NCBI RefSeq assembly: GCF_004769525.1
Contig: NZ_RQFT01000011.1
Span: forward strand, 372,001 to 436,000
Length of the DNA stretch: 64,000 bases
Direction of reading: 5' to 3'
Source: Leptospira bouyouniensis
GTDB lineage: Bacteria; Spirochaetota; Leptospiria; Leptospirales; Leptospiraceae
The notes beneath the pieces were generated by a model. That model worked only from the letters and a program-made list of their open reading frames with translations, did no database searches and was not told the origin of the DNA. Shown in pieces: positions 18,822 through 27,410 of this stretch. The translations under genes and the position numbers were made by a program. How positions within the stretch are numbered: position 1 is the first letter of the stretch; every line of letters begins with the position of its first letter.

Positions 18822-20339
18822 ATGATCTGGAAGGAGATGGAAGATTACGTTCGGATTTTTGATACCACTTTACGAGACGGAGAGCAGTGCCCTGGTGCTG
18901 CGATGAGTGAGGATGAGAAGGTAGAAATTGCCGGCCACCTCGCTCGGATGAAAGTTGACATCATTGAAGCAGGGTTCCCTGTATCCTCTCCTGTTCAGTT
19001 CAAAGCGGTGGAAAGGATTGCTCGTGAAATCGAAGGCCCCACCATTTGTGGTTTAGCCCGTGCCCTAAGGCCTGATTTAGAGGCAGCAAGAGATGCGCTT
19101 AAACCCGCAAAATCCAAACGCATCCATACCTTCATTGCCTCCTCTCCCATTCATATGAAACACAAGTTGGGGAAGTCGCCAAAAGAAGTCCTCGAAATGG
19201 CAAGGATTGCAGTTCGGATGGCAAAAGACTTTGTTCCTGATGTTGAGTTTTCACCAGAAGATGCCACTCGTTCTGAATGGGAATTCTTACGAGAGTTAGT
19301 TGAAGCAGTCATCGAAGAAGGGGCCACAACGATCAATATCCCAGATACCGTGGGATACACAACGCCACAAGAATACATGGATCTCTTTCGATTTCTAAAA
19401 GAAAAAGTAAAAGGTGCAGACAAAGTCATTTTTTCTGCCCATTGCCATAATGACCTTGGACTCGCAGTTGCTAATTCCCTTGCCACAGTACTTGCCGGTG
19501 GACGTCAAATTGAATGTACCATCAACGGGATTGGGGAACGCGCAGGGAATACCGCCATGGAAGAAGTGGTGATGGCTCTTAAAACAAGAAAAGATACCTT
19601 TGGTGTGGAAACAAAGATTGATTCTACCCTTATCACACGTGGGTCTCATTTGGTAAAAACCATTACGGGAATGGTTGTACAACCTAACAAAGCCATTGTG
19701 GGAGCAAATGCCTTCGCTCATGAATCAGGGATCCACCAAGATGGTGTGATTAAAAATCGCCAAACCTATGAAATTATGACCCCAGAATCGGTAGGATTAA
19801 AATCAAATCGAATGGTTCTTGGTCGCCACTCAGGAAGAGCCGGATTCAAAGATCGAATCATCCGTATGGGATTTGATCCAAAACCAGAAGAAATTGATAA
19901 TGCATACAATCGGTTTTTGGAAATTGCAGACAAAAAAAAGGAAGTGTTTGATGAAGACATTGCTGCCCTCTTCCAATCCGAAATTAGCCGTTCCCAAGTG
20001 GATGAAACCTACAAACTTTTATCCTTTGAACAAAATACTGGCTCTGACAAAACTCCATTTGCAAAAGTCAACTTACAATGCAAAGGTGAAATAAAAACAG
20101 GAGAAGCCAAAGGGGATGGTCCTGTTGATAGTATCTTCAAAGCAATTAGTTCGGTAACTGGTCTTTCTCCCTTATTGTCTCGGCTTGTGATTTCACCAGT
20201 CACAGAAGGAACGGATGCAATGGCAGAGGCATCTGTCACTCTAGAAGAAGGGGAAAGGCGAGTTGTGGGAAAAGGTGATTCTACTGATATCATTGAAGCA
20301 TGTGCCAAAGCATACATCAATGCACTGAACCGGTTGTGA
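18822..20339 (+). CDS. leuA: 2-isopropylmalate synthase
   Basis: A 505-residue enzyme from ATG 18822, condensing acetyl-CoA with 2-oxoisovalerate as the first step of leucine synthesis. Motifs: FDTTLRDGEQCPG at the N-terminus, SAHCHNDLGLA, NGIGERAGNTAMEE and HESGIHQDGV. A C-terminal regulatory domain (about 390-505) normally binds leucine. A second ATG at 18837 directly abuts an AAGGAG, too close to be ideal; an open frame also extends 35 codons upstream into the previous gene. Citramalate synthases are close relatives in Leptospira, but motif detail and length favour LeuA. hisC follows after 3 bp. Confidence 0.9.
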   Translation: MIWKEMEDYVRIFDTTLRDGEQCPGAAMSEDEKVEIAGHLARMKVDIIEAGFPVSSPVQFKAVERIAREIEGPTICGLARALRPDLEAARDALKPAKSKRIHTFIASSPIHMKHKLGKSPKEVLEMARIAVRMAKDFVPDVEFSPEDATRSEWEFLRELVEAVIEEGATTINIPDTVGYTTPQEYMDLFRFLKEKVKGADKVIFSAHCHNDLGLAVANSLATVLAGGRQIECTINGIGERAGNTAMEEVVMALKTRKDTFGVETKIDSTLITRGSHLVKTITGMVVQPNKAIVGANAFAHESGIHQDGVIKNRQTYEIMTPESVGLKSNRMVLGRHSGRAGFKDRIIRMGFDPKPEEIDNAYNRFLEIADKKKEVFDEDIAALFQSEISRSQVDETYKLLSFEQNTGSDKTPFAKVNLQCKGEIKTGEAKGDGPVDSIFKAISSVTGLSPLLSRLVISPVTEGTDAMAEASVTLEEGERRVVGKGDSTDIIEACAKAYINALNRL

Positions 20340-20342
20340 TGT

Positions 20343-21437
20343 ATGGAACCAAAAAAAAACAACTTCAATCCTGAGTATTTCATCCGTAAGGAACTTAAGA
20401 CTTTTTCACCATACACTCCTGGCGAACAACCAGGGCTCACCACATCTACCATCAAATTGAATACGAATGAAAATCCGTATTCCCCTTCCCCAAAAATAGG
20501 ACAGGCAGTAAAGGAAGTCCTCGAAAAAGGATTACTTCGTAAGTATCCCAATTACCATTCACGTAAATTACAAGAGCTCGTTGCCAAAGATTATGATTTA
20601 GACCCAAACCAAATCCTTGTGACCAATGGATCGGACGAAGCCTTACGATTGTTATTCCAAACCTTTGTTGGTCCAGGGGATGTGGTAGTGGCACCTGATC
20701 CCACATATTCCTACTATCCGGTCCTTACAGAACAAATGATGGTAGGAGCTAGGTATGAGGCAGTGCCAGTTTTGGAGAATCTGCATTTTGATTTTACAAC
20801 GTTAAAGAATCGCAAAGGGAAATTACTTTGTTTTGCGCATCCCAATGCGCCAACAGGGATTGAGGAACCAAAAGACGATCTACTAACACTGGTGAGTTCA
20901 TTCCCTGGCCTTGTGTTATCTGATGAAGCATACATTGATTTTGCAGGGTCAGATGCAAGTTTGATTCCTCAGATCAAAGACCATCCCAATCTTCTGGTTT
21001 CCCGAACCTTTTCTAAGTCGTATGCACTCGCCGGACTCCGAGTAGGATACATCATAGGATCTTTTGAAACCATATCTTGGATGCGAAAACTCAAAGATTC
21101 ATACAATGTTGGAATCCTCGACCAAGTGATTGCAGAAACTTCCTATGCTGATAAGGAATACTTTCAAGAAAAACGAAATTTGGTGGTCCAAGAAAGGTCC
21201 CGATTGAAATCCAATTTGGAATCTCTTGGCTTTACGATTCCAAATTCCTCAACGAATTTTTTATTTTGCAAACCGAAACCTGGAGTATCTCCAGAACATT
21301 TATACCTATCCTTAAAGGAAAAAAACATACTCATTCGCTATTTTTCTTATGGAATTTGTAAGGAATACATCCGGATTACCATCGGTACAAAAGAGGAAAA
21401 CGATACACTCTTCCAAACCATCCAAACATTTCTCTAA
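20343..21437 (+). CDS. hisC: Histidinol-phosphate aminotransferase
   Basis: A 364-residue fold-type I PLP aminotransferase. LNTNENPYSPSP is at the N-terminus, VTNGSDEALRLL binds the cofactor phosphate, HPNAPTG and LSDEAYIDFAG follow, and the Schiff-base Lys is K225 in SRTFSKSYALAGLRVGY. It acts in histidine synthesis; related HisC proteins can also act on aromatic amino acids. It follows leuA by 3 bp, so the two amino acid genes share a transcript, and a strong hairpin follows its stop. Confidence 0.92.
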   Translation: MEPKKNNFNPEYFIRKELKTFSPYTPGEQPGLTTSTIKLNTNENPYSPSPKIGQAVKEVLEKGLLRKYPNYHSRKLQELVAKDYDLDPNQILVTNGSDEALRLLFQTFVGPGDVVVAPDPTYSYYPVLTEQMMVGARYEAVPVLENLHFDFTTLKNRKGKLLCFAHPNAPTGIEEPKDDLLTLVSSFPGLVLSDEAYIDFAGSDASLIPQIKDHPNLLVSRTFSKSYALAGLRVGYIIGSFETISWMRKLKDSYNVGILDQVIAETSYADKEYFQEKRNLVVQERSRLKSNLESLGFTIPNSSTNFLFCKPKPGVSPEHLYLSLKEKNILIRYFSYGICKEYIRITIGTKEENDTLFQTIQTFL

Positions 21438-21443
21438 AATAAA

Positions 21444-21474
21444 GCCCAAGAAAACGATTGTTCTCTTGGGCCTT
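21444..21474. terminator. Terminator hairpin after hisC
   Basis: An 8-bp stem GCCCAAGA (21444-21451) pairs with TCTTGGGC (21464-21471). An inner AAC/GTT pairing closes a four-base loop after one mismatch. The T-run afterwards is short (CCTTT). It sits 7 bp after the hisC stop, between convergent hisC and hsp20, so it may serve both directions. Confidence 0.7.
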
Positions 21475-21553
21475 TGGATTTAGGTTCATAGTTGTTATTT
21501 TATATTTTAAAACATTTTTTTGTTCAATCTTCCTATTCTTTTATTTCCAAGAA

Positions 21554-21955
21554 TTAAGAATTTCGAATCTCGATTTTTGTTTTTTTCGGTTCAATTTTCG
21601 GAAGGGTTAGTTCCAGAATTCCATTTTTGATTTTTGCAATGGCATTATCTGAATCTACTGCCTTACCGATTGTAAACCTTCTTAGGTAATTTCCTTCTCT
21701 ATATTCTGCCAATCGAACCTGTCCTCTTTCCACTGTTGGTATTTGGAACTTTCCTTCGAGAAGCAATTGGTCTTTTTCAATGGTGATGCCGACTGATGTT
21801 TCATCAACACCTGGCATTTCCACACGGAAGAGTAACGAGTTTTCCGTTTCGTATACGTCCACATTTGGCGAATATACTTTTACTTGTGGTTTCACTTCCG
21901 TTACTTCCCTTTTTCCATCTACTTCTTGTTTGGTTTCTTTTGTTAAAGTATTCAT
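21554..21955 (-). CDS. Small heat shock protein (Hsp20/alpha-crystallin)
   Basis: A 133-residue Hsp20-family chaperone. An alpha-crystallin domain spans about 33-125, starting with VYETENSLLFRVEMPGVDE and ending in the GILELTLPKIEP motif. The C-terminal tail holds KIEIRNS but no strong IxI/V oligomerisation motif. The ribosome-binding site AAGGAG lies 7 bp before the ATG. It is the second gene of a two-hsp20 operon, 11 bp after the other. It holds unfolding proteins without using ATP. Confidence 0.93.
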   Translation of the reverse strand: MNTLTKETKQEVDGKREVTEVKPQVKVYSPNVDVYETENSLLFRVEMPGVDETSVGITIEKDQLLLEGKFQIPTVERGQVRLAEYREGNYLRRFTIGKAVDSDNAIAKIKNGILELTLPKIEPKKTKIEIRNS

Positions 21956-21966
21956 AATGATTCTCC

Positions 21967-22410
21967 TTATCCTAAACTGATGGAAACTTTTTTCGGTTTG
22001 TCTTCTTCTCTTCTTGGTAAGTGAATGTTTAAGACTCCATTCACATACTTTGCTGAAACTTGGTCTTGGTTCACACGGAATGGAAGTTCTAATCTTCTAT
22101 GGAATTCTCCGTTGAAAATTTCCCTTCTATGCACTTCCGTTCCTTCTGCGAGTTCTTCCATTTTTTTCTTACCATGGATGGATAAGATATGGTCTTTCAC
22201 GTTGATATCAATTTGGTCAATGTCCACACCTGGCAATAGACAAGTCACAAGAGCTTCATCTTCCTTCGTATACACATTCACAGGAGGAAAATGCGAAGAA
22301 CTTCCGAATTGGTCATCCAAGATGGATCGAGTCAACTCATCGTTCAAACGATCAAAGTCTCTCCAAAACTGGTTTGCTTTCGTTTGTGGGTCTAAAATTC
22401 GAAATAACAT
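21967..22410 (-). CDS. Small heat shock protein (Hsp20/alpha-crystallin)
   Basis: A 147-residue Hsp20-family protein. The alpha-crystallin domain covers about 42-140, with EALVTCLLPGVDIDQIDI and GVLNIHLPR. It differs from its partner in the N-terminal arm (RDFDRLNDELTRS), so the pair may form mixed oligomers. An AAAAGGAG ribosome-binding site is 7 bp before the ATG. It is the first gene of the operon, with a well-formed promoter carrying CIRCE-type half-sites just upstream. Confidence 0.93.
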   Translation of the reverse strand: MLFRILDPQTKANQFWRDFDRLNDELTRSILDDQFGSSSHFPPVNVYTKEDEALVTCLLPGVDIDQIDINVKDHILSIHGKKKMEELAEGTEVHRREIFNGEFHRRLELPFRVNQDQVSAKYVNGVLNIHLPRREEDKPKKVSISLG

Positions 22411-22423
22411 GCAAAATCTCCTT

Positions 22424-22489
22424 TTGGCACTCTTATGTGTAGCCTGCTATTTTCATTAGCACTCTACTTGTTTGACTGCCAATTGTCAA
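22424..22489 (-). promoter_or_regulatory. hsp20 promoter with two direct CIRCE-type half-sites
   Basis: On the minus strand TTGACA (22489-22484) is followed after 17 bp by TAGAGT (22466-22461), a good -35/-10 pair. GAGTGCTAA (22464-22456) overlaps the -10 box. A second copy, GAGTGCCAA (22432-22424), lies 23 bp further, just before the ribosome-binding site. GAGTGCTAA is exactly one arm of the HrcA operator CIRCE (TTAGCACTC-N9-GAGTGCTAA), but both copies point the same way and no inverted arm is present. Heat-shock control by HrcA or another repressor is inference. Confidence 0.6.
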
Positions 22490-22557
22490 TCTAAAATTGG
22501 TTTTTTTCCGGATTGAAAAAAAAATTTTGTCTCCAAGGGGTCGAATCCATAGTTTGG

Positions 22558-23022
22558 ATGCCAATGGCCATCACTGAACAATTGAATGCACTCGGGATCC
22601 AGATCCCTCCGGTCCCCCAAGCCCTTGCAGCTTATATCCCTTCGAAACGCTCCGGGAACATAATTTTTACCTCAGGGCAATTGCCTCTAGTGGCTGGGAA
22701 ATTATCCAAAACAGGAAAGGTCGGAAAAAACATCACACTCTCGGAAGCACAAGCGGAAGCAAAACAATGCCTGCTCAATGCTCTTTCCACTGTACTTTTA
22801 CACATCAATTCACTAGACCAAGTGAAATCAGTTGTGAAACTAGGAGTTTATGTTGCATGTACCGAAAATTTCACCGAACAACATTTAGTTGCCAATGGCG
22901 CATCGGAACTTGTGGTTCAAATTTTTGGAGACAAAGGAAAACATGCCCGTTTTGCCATTGGGGTTAGTTCCTTACCACTTGATGCTTGTGTCGAATTGGA
23001 AATGACTGTGGAAGTAGAATGA
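22558..23022 (+). CDS. RidA/YjgF-family protein
   Basis: A 154-residue protein from ATG 22558 (a second ATG at 22564 is as good; an upstream TTG is unlikely). The YjgF/RidA fold is recognised from GNIIFTSGQLPLVAG, LNALSTVLLHINSLDQVKSV and the C-terminal ARFAIGVSSLPLDACVELE, which carries the conserved Arg that binds the carboxylate of imine/enamine substrates. This longer variant with KLSKTGKVGKNIT belongs to the YjgF-like subgroup rather than classic 128-residue RidA. Deaminase activity is inferred. Its stop overlaps the next ATG by 4 bp. Confidence 0.88.
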   Translation: MPMAITEQLNALGIQIPPVPQALAAYIPSKRSGNIIFTSGQLPLVAGKLSKTGKVGKNITLSEAQAEAKQCLLNALSTVLLHINSLDQVKSVVKLGVYVACTENFTEQHLVANGASELVVQIFGDKGKHARFAIGVSSLPLDACVELEMTVEVE

Positions 23023-23570
23023 CAAATACATTCTTTTCTTTATTAACTGAAATTCTAAACTTTTTGACTGTTTCCATCAAACTTGTTCCAGAACTAATAA
23101 AAGTTTGGTGGTTTTTGGGTAAAAAAATTACGTTATCCTTATTTTCATATTGGAAAACGAAACTTTTCTATGATAAAATCTTTTTTATCTTTTTATTTCT
23201 ACAGTTATTTTTTTCAGTTTTACCTTGGTTCCATTACGAGATAGTTTTTTTCGAAAGTAATGAATCGGTTTCATTAAGCCCCAAACTCAATTCAATATTT
23301 ATCCTGATCAGTTTGTTAAATTTTTTCTTTTTGGGTTTTTGGAAATCTACTTGGACAAGGTTATGGTTTTTTGCGACAGAAATGATTTGTGTGATCATCG
23401 TATTGTGGGGTTATTTAGAACCAAAACGAACTTACTATGATTTTGTTAATCCAAACGAAGTCAGCACACAATTACCTTTTTATCTCTTTCTAATATCTTT
23501 GTTTTTTTCTTTTGTATTTGGATATTTGAGCTTCAAAAAAGAAGACGAAGTGTATGTACACTCCCCTTAG
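23019..23570 (+). CDS. Small polytopic membrane protein, function unknown
   Basis: A 183-residue protein whose ATG lies in an ATGA overlap with the stop of the RidA-family gene, so it is translationally coupled to it. About four TM helices (FFIFLFLQLFFSVLPW, LNSIFILISLLNFFFLGF, a third ending in CVIIVLWGY, and FYLFLISLFFSFVFGY) are separated by short loops. The termini are charged. No family recognised. The 3' end runs into a terminator hairpin. Confidence 0.72.
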   Translation: MTNTFFSLLTEILNFLTVSIKLVPELIKVWWFLGKKITLSLFSYWKTKLFYDKIFFIFLFLQLFFSVLPWFHYEIVFFESNESVSLSPKLNSIFILISLLNFFFLGFWKSTWTRLWFFATEMICVIIVLWGYLEPKRTYYDFVNPNEVSTQLPFYLFLISLFFSFVFGYLSFKKEDEVYVHSP

Positions 23571-23584
23571 TGTTTCACTAAGGG
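23564..23584. terminator. Terminator hairpin between convergent genes
   Basis: A perfect 9-bp stem CCCTTAGTG (23564-23572) / CACTAAGGG (23576-23584) has a TTT loop. It is followed on the plus strand by TTTAAGTTTT. It overlaps the stop codon of the upstream membrane-protein gene and lies 43 bp beyond the end of clpA. Confidence 0.7.
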
Positions 23585-23626
23585 TTTAAGTTTTATAAAT
23601 ATTTTAATGATCTTTGAAATATAGAA

Positions 23627-25894
23627 TTATACTTCGAGAATTTCCAATTTTGTCTTTCCTTCAATAGTAACAGTGTCAACCAAATAGGATTTAACCTTCT
23701 CCTTGTGGAAAAGTATCTTTTTAGATAAAGGTTTACCAATTTCTGTACTGATGATCCTTTGGATAGGCCTTGCTCCCATTGCTTTGTCGTAACCATTTTC
23801 TGCCAAATACCGTACAGCTTTTTCTGATATTTCCAATTGGATCCCCTTTTCTTTGGCTTTGTTCTGCAAAGTTTTAAACATCCGTTTTACAACCTGTTCC
23901 ACTATGGAGAGAGAAAGTGGATTAAACTCTATGACAGCTGTTAAACGGTTTCTAAATTCCGGAGTAAAAGTTCTTTCGATTGCTTTGAGAGAACGATCAT
24001 CATATCGGTCTGTGTCAAAACCAAGCAGTGGTTTCGCACTTTCCTGCGCACCGGTATTTGTCGTTAAAATCAGAATCACATTTCTGAAATCGGCTTTTTT
24101 TCCAGTACTATCTGTGAGTGTTGCATGGTCCATCACTTGTAAAAGAATATTATAAATATCTTCATGCGCTTTTTCGATTTCATCAAAGAGTAATACACAA
24201 TGCGGATTTTTAGCGATTGCATCAGTGAGTTGTCCACCTTGGTCATATCCAACGTAACCTGGAGGGCTTCCAATCAATCGAGATACAGAATGTTTTTCCA
24301 TATACTCACTCATATCAAAACGAAGGAATTCCACTCCCATCTTTTCAGCCAGAGTTTTTGCCACTTCCGTTTTTCCTACACCAGTTGGACCTACAAATAA
24401 AAAACTACCGATCGGTTTTCCTTCATCTCCAAGCCCAGATCGTGAATAATGAATGGCATCTACAATTTGATCAATTGCGTGGTTTTGTCCAAAAACAACT
24501 GTTTTGATTTCGGAATCCAAAAACTCTAATTTCTTTTTATCATCAGCCTTTACAGTTTTTTCTGGAATTTTTGCTATCTTTGCGACAAGAGATTCAATTT
24601 CGAAAATACCGACTGTTTTTTTGGACTTTTCTTTGTTTTCATCTCTTAATTTGACAAAGGCACCTGATTCATCCATAAGATCAATTGCCTTGTCAGGTAA
24701 GAATCTATCGCGAAGGTGGAGTGTTGATAAATCAACGCAAGCTTCAATCGCCTTCGCACTATAGTTTACACCATGGAAAGACTCATACTTGGGTTTTAAT
24801 CCATACAGAATCTGGATCGCATCTTCTCTCGAAGGTTCGGCCACTTCAATTTTTTGAAATCTCCTTGAGAGGGCATGGTCCTTTTCAAAAATCGATTTGT
24901 ATTCTTTGTATGTCGTTGTACCAATACATTTGAGTTCTCCATTCGCAAGTGCTGGTTTCATTAAGTTAGAGGCATCAAGGCTTCCACCAGAAACCGCTCC
25001 AGCACCCACAATCGTATGGATTTCATCAATAAAAATGATCTTTTCTGGTTTTCCAACTAATTCTTGTAAGATAGCCTTTAATCGTTCTTCAAATTCTCCT
25101 CTGAATTTAGTACCTGCCATCACAAGTCCCATATCAAGTGAATAGATTTCTAACCCAAGTAAACTTTTCGGAACCTTTCCATTCACAACTCGTTCCGCAA
25201 TTCCTTCTACGATGGAAGTTTTCCCAACTCCTGCTTCCCCAACAAAAATTGGATTATTTTTCCTACGCCTTGAAAGGATATGGATCGTTCTTTGGATTTC
25301 AATGTCACGACCAATACAAGGATCGAGTTTTCCCATTTTTGCTCTTTCAGTCAGATTCACACAAAATTTCTCCAAAGCGGATTGTTTCGAATTTTGCGAA
25401 TCATCCTCTTCCAAATCATCCTCGGAGTTTGAAAAATCTGGATCCACTTGGTTTGATTCTTTTTTCACACCATGGGAAATGAATTTGATCACATCGAGTC
25501 GTTTAATATCTTGTTTTGCGAGTAAGTAACATGCCTGGCTATCTTCTTCTCGAAACAACGCTACGAGTACATTGTTTCCATCCACTTCCTCTTTACCAGA
25601 ATTTTGGACATGAAAAGCTGCAAATTGAATGACAAATTGAACACCAACTGTGTATTTTGGTTGGATTTTTAAATTCGGAACTGCAATCGATGATAAATCA
25701 TCTTCAAAATATTCTAATAATTCTTTTCTTAGTAAATCTAAATCACATCCTACATTGATGAGCACATCCTTTGTTTTTTCATTGAAAGTAAGCCCATATA
25801 ACAAATGTTCTAAAGTTATAAATTCATGGTGGTATTTGTTAGCTTCTTTTTGAGCCAACTCCAAAGTTTTTTCTAAATCGGATGAAAAATTCAT
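23627..25894 (-). CDS. clpA: ATP-dependent Clp protease ATP-binding subunit ClpA
   Basis: A 755-residue AAA+ unfoldase. Its ATG at 25894 overlaps the clpS stop (ATGA) and has an AAAGGAGG ribosome-binding site. Order: Clp N domain (about 1-140), acidic linker, AAA-1 (GEAGVGKTS, IIFIDEIHT), AAA-2 (GPTGVGKTE, VLLFDEIEKA), and a C-terminal D2-small domain. The segment KPLLGFDTDRYDD holds an LGF tripeptide at the place of the ClpP-docking loop, so it should partner ClpP. There is no middle coiled-coil domain, which separates it from ClpB and ClpC. ClpS next door supports the ClpA assignment. Confidence 0.95.
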   Translation of the reverse strand: MNFSSDLEKTLELAQKEANKYHHEFITLEHLLYGLTFNEKTKDVLINVGCDLDLLRKELLEYFEDDLSSIAVPNLKIQPKYTVGVQFVIQFAAFHVQNSGKEEVDGNNVLVALFREEDSQACYLLAKQDIKRLDVIKFISHGVKKESNQVDPDFSNSEDDLEEDDSQNSKQSALEKFCVNLTERAKMGKLDPCIGRDIEIQRTIHILSRRRKNNPIFVGEAGVGKTSIVEGIAERVVNGKVPKSLLGLEIYSLDMGLVMAGTKFRGEFEERLKAILQELVGKPEKIIFIDEIHTIVGAGAVSGGSLDASNLMKPALANGELKCIGTTTYKEYKSIFEKDHALSRRFQKIEVAEPSREDAIQILYGLKPKYESFHGVNYSAKAIEACVDLSTLHLRDRFLPDKAIDLMDESGAFVKLRDENKEKSKKTVGIFEIESLVAKIAKIPEKTVKADDKKKLEFLDSEIKTVVFGQNHAIDQIVDAIHYSRSGLGDEGKPIGSFLFVGPTGVGKTEVAKTLAEKMGVEFLRFDMSEYMEKHSVSRLIGSPPGYVGYDQGGQLTDAIAKNPHCVLLFDEIEKAHEDIYNILLQVMDHATLTDSTGKKADFRNVILILTTNTGAQESAKPLLGFDTDRYDDRSLKAIERTFTPEFRNRLTAVIEFNPLSLSIVEQVVKRMFKTLQNKAKEKGIQLEISEKAVRYLAENGYDKAMGARPIQRIISTEIGKPLSKKILFHKEKVKSYLVDTVTIEGKTKLEILEV

Positions 25895-26232
25895 TCCTCT
25901 TCCTCCTTTGCCAACTGGCATTGTAAAGGGTGTCCAGCATCATCAGCAAGTTTATGTACTTCCTCTACCTTCGTACGAGCGATATCGAGTGAATACACTC
26001 CACAAACTGCCGAACCTTCCGTGTGTGCTTTCCACATAATTTGCCTCGACTCTTCCATAGATCTACGAAAGACCATCGCCAAAACGTACACTACAAATTC
26101 TTGAGGTGTGTAATCATCGTTAATTAAAATAACCTTATACCGATCTGGTTTTTTTAATTTTTTCTTTTGTTTCTCTTTTTCTAAAAGTTCAACATTAAAA
26201 TCAGTATAAGACTTTCGTTTAGTTTCTGACAT
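25891..26232 (-). CDS. clpS: ClpS adaptor (N-degron recognition)
   Basis: A 113-residue protein from ATG 26232, which overlaps the stop of the preceding gene as ATGA; a TTG one codon earlier is in frame. The ClpS core is complete: YKVILINDDYTPQEFVVYVL with the Asn-Asp-Asp that grips N-terminal amines, KAHTEGSAVCGVY with the conserved His, and a HPLQCQL ending. In other bacteria ClpS delivers proteins with N-terminal Leu, Phe, Tyr or Trp to ClpA. The N-terminal 25 residues are Lys/Glu-rich. Confidence 0.95.
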   Translation of the reverse strand: MSETKRKSYTDFNVELLEKEKQKKKLKKPDRYKVILINDDYTPQEFVVYVLAMVFRRSMEESRQIMWKAHTEGSAVCGVYSLDIARTKVEEVHKLADDAGHPLQCQLAKEEEE

Positions 26233-27395
26233 CAAGTCTCCCTAAGTGATTTGATTGGAGAGTGTGCATTGTATGCCGCAATATTTTCTTTCTCCATTTC
26301 AATCTCTTTTTCCAAATAAGCTTCAATAGCACTTCGGCCTTGATCGTTATAGATATGATGGCTACTAAACATGGGAACTGTTTCATAACCTCTGAGGAAC
26401 TTATGTTCGCCTTGTGCTCCCGCTTCCACTCTTTCCATTTTATGTTCGATTGCAAAATCAATCAACCGGTAATAACAACATTCAAAGTGTAAATTGGGAA
26501 TATATTCCAATGCTCCCCAATAACGCCCAAACAAAAAACCATCCCGGTATAAATTCCAACTCCCTCCGACAGCATCCCCATTGGGTTTTGAAGTTAGAAC
26601 AAGTAGGAGTCGATGGCGAAAGGATTCGACCATATGTTGAAAAAATTTGCGATTGAGATAGGGCTGTCCCCATTTTTTACTATGTGTGTCTTTGTAAAAT
26701 TCATAAAATAGATTTGCATGTTCTTCTGTAATTTGGTCACCAGTAAGAGTTTCTATTTTTAGACCTGTTTCGATAATTTTTTTACGTTCACTTCGAATGG
26801 ACTTACGCCTTTCTTTTACCAATGTCCCTAAAAATTCATCAAAGTTTGAAAACCCTTTGTTAAACCAATGGTATTGGTGGGACAACCGGGGAGCAAATCC
26901 TAACTGTTCACCTAATTTCTGCTCTACTTCCTTACAAAATAAAATATGAACCGAAGATACATTCTCATCGGATCCAAATTGTTTTAAAGTCAGTAACATA
27001 CGAGAACATAAATTCTCTCGATCGTTCTCAGATAAACTAGGATCAAATAAAATACGGGACCCTGTCACTGGAGTGAATGGGACCGCTACCGTGAGTTTCG
27101 GGTAATAAGGAATTCCAGCACGGTGAAAGGCATTGGCCCATTGGAAATCAAAGATGTACTCACCATACGAATCCTTTCTTAAATACGATGGTAACACACC
27201 AACAAGAGTACCATTTTGTCTGGCGGAAACAAGAACGGGAAACCAATCTGACTTTGCAATACAACCAGTTTCTTCTAGTCCGTTCAAAAATTCATATTCT
27301 TGGAACAAAGAATCAGAAGGGACTAAACGATTCCATTCTTCTTTATTGAACTCATTAAAACTCTGAGAGATTTCAATCTTTACCGTTTCCAACAC
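26232..27395 (-). CDS. FemAB/GNAT-like acyl (aminoacyl?) transferase, PF04339-type
   Basis: A 387-residue cytoplasmic protein of the FemAB-like GNAT group. It begins with SFNEFNKEEWNRLVP, has DFQWANAFHRAGIPYYPKL near residue 95, LVKERRKSIRSERKKI near 190, and GGSWNLYRDGFLFGRYWGAL plus HFECCYYRLIDFAIEHKM near 280-320. This matches a family annotated as peptidoglycan biosynthesis/recognition or N-acetyltransferase, with substrates unproven. Its stop codon overlaps the clpS start by 4 bp. Because leucyl/phenylalanyl-tRNA-protein transferases share this fold, the coupling is notable; a role in tagging ClpS substrates is only a hypothesis. Confidence 0.8.
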   Translation of the reverse strand: MLETVKIEISQSFNEFNKEEWNRLVPSDSLFQEYEFLNGLEETGCIAKSDWFPVLVSARQNGTLVGVLPSYLRKDSYGEYIFDFQWANAFHRAGIPYYPKLTVAVPFTPVTGSRILFDPSLSENDRENLCSRMLLTLKQFGSDENVSSVHILFCKEVEQKLGEQLGFAPRLSHQYHWFNKGFSNFDEFLGTLVKERRKSIRSERKKIIETGLKIETLTGDQITEEHANLFYEFYKDTHSKKWGQPYLNRKFFQHMVESFRHRLLLVLTSKPNGDAVGGSWNLYRDGFLFGRYWGALEYIPNLHFECCYYRLIDFAIEHKMERVEAGAQGEHKFLRGYETVPMFSSHHIYNDQGRSAIEAYLEKEIEMEKENIAAYNAHSPIKSLRET

Positions 27396-27410
27396 GTTAA
27401 AGATTAGACT

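Noticed and set aside
20009..20551. A 180-codon minus-strand frame opposite leuA/hisC.
   Set aside because: It lies wholly antisense to two well-conserved enzymes and its translation has no recognisable features; a frame shadow.
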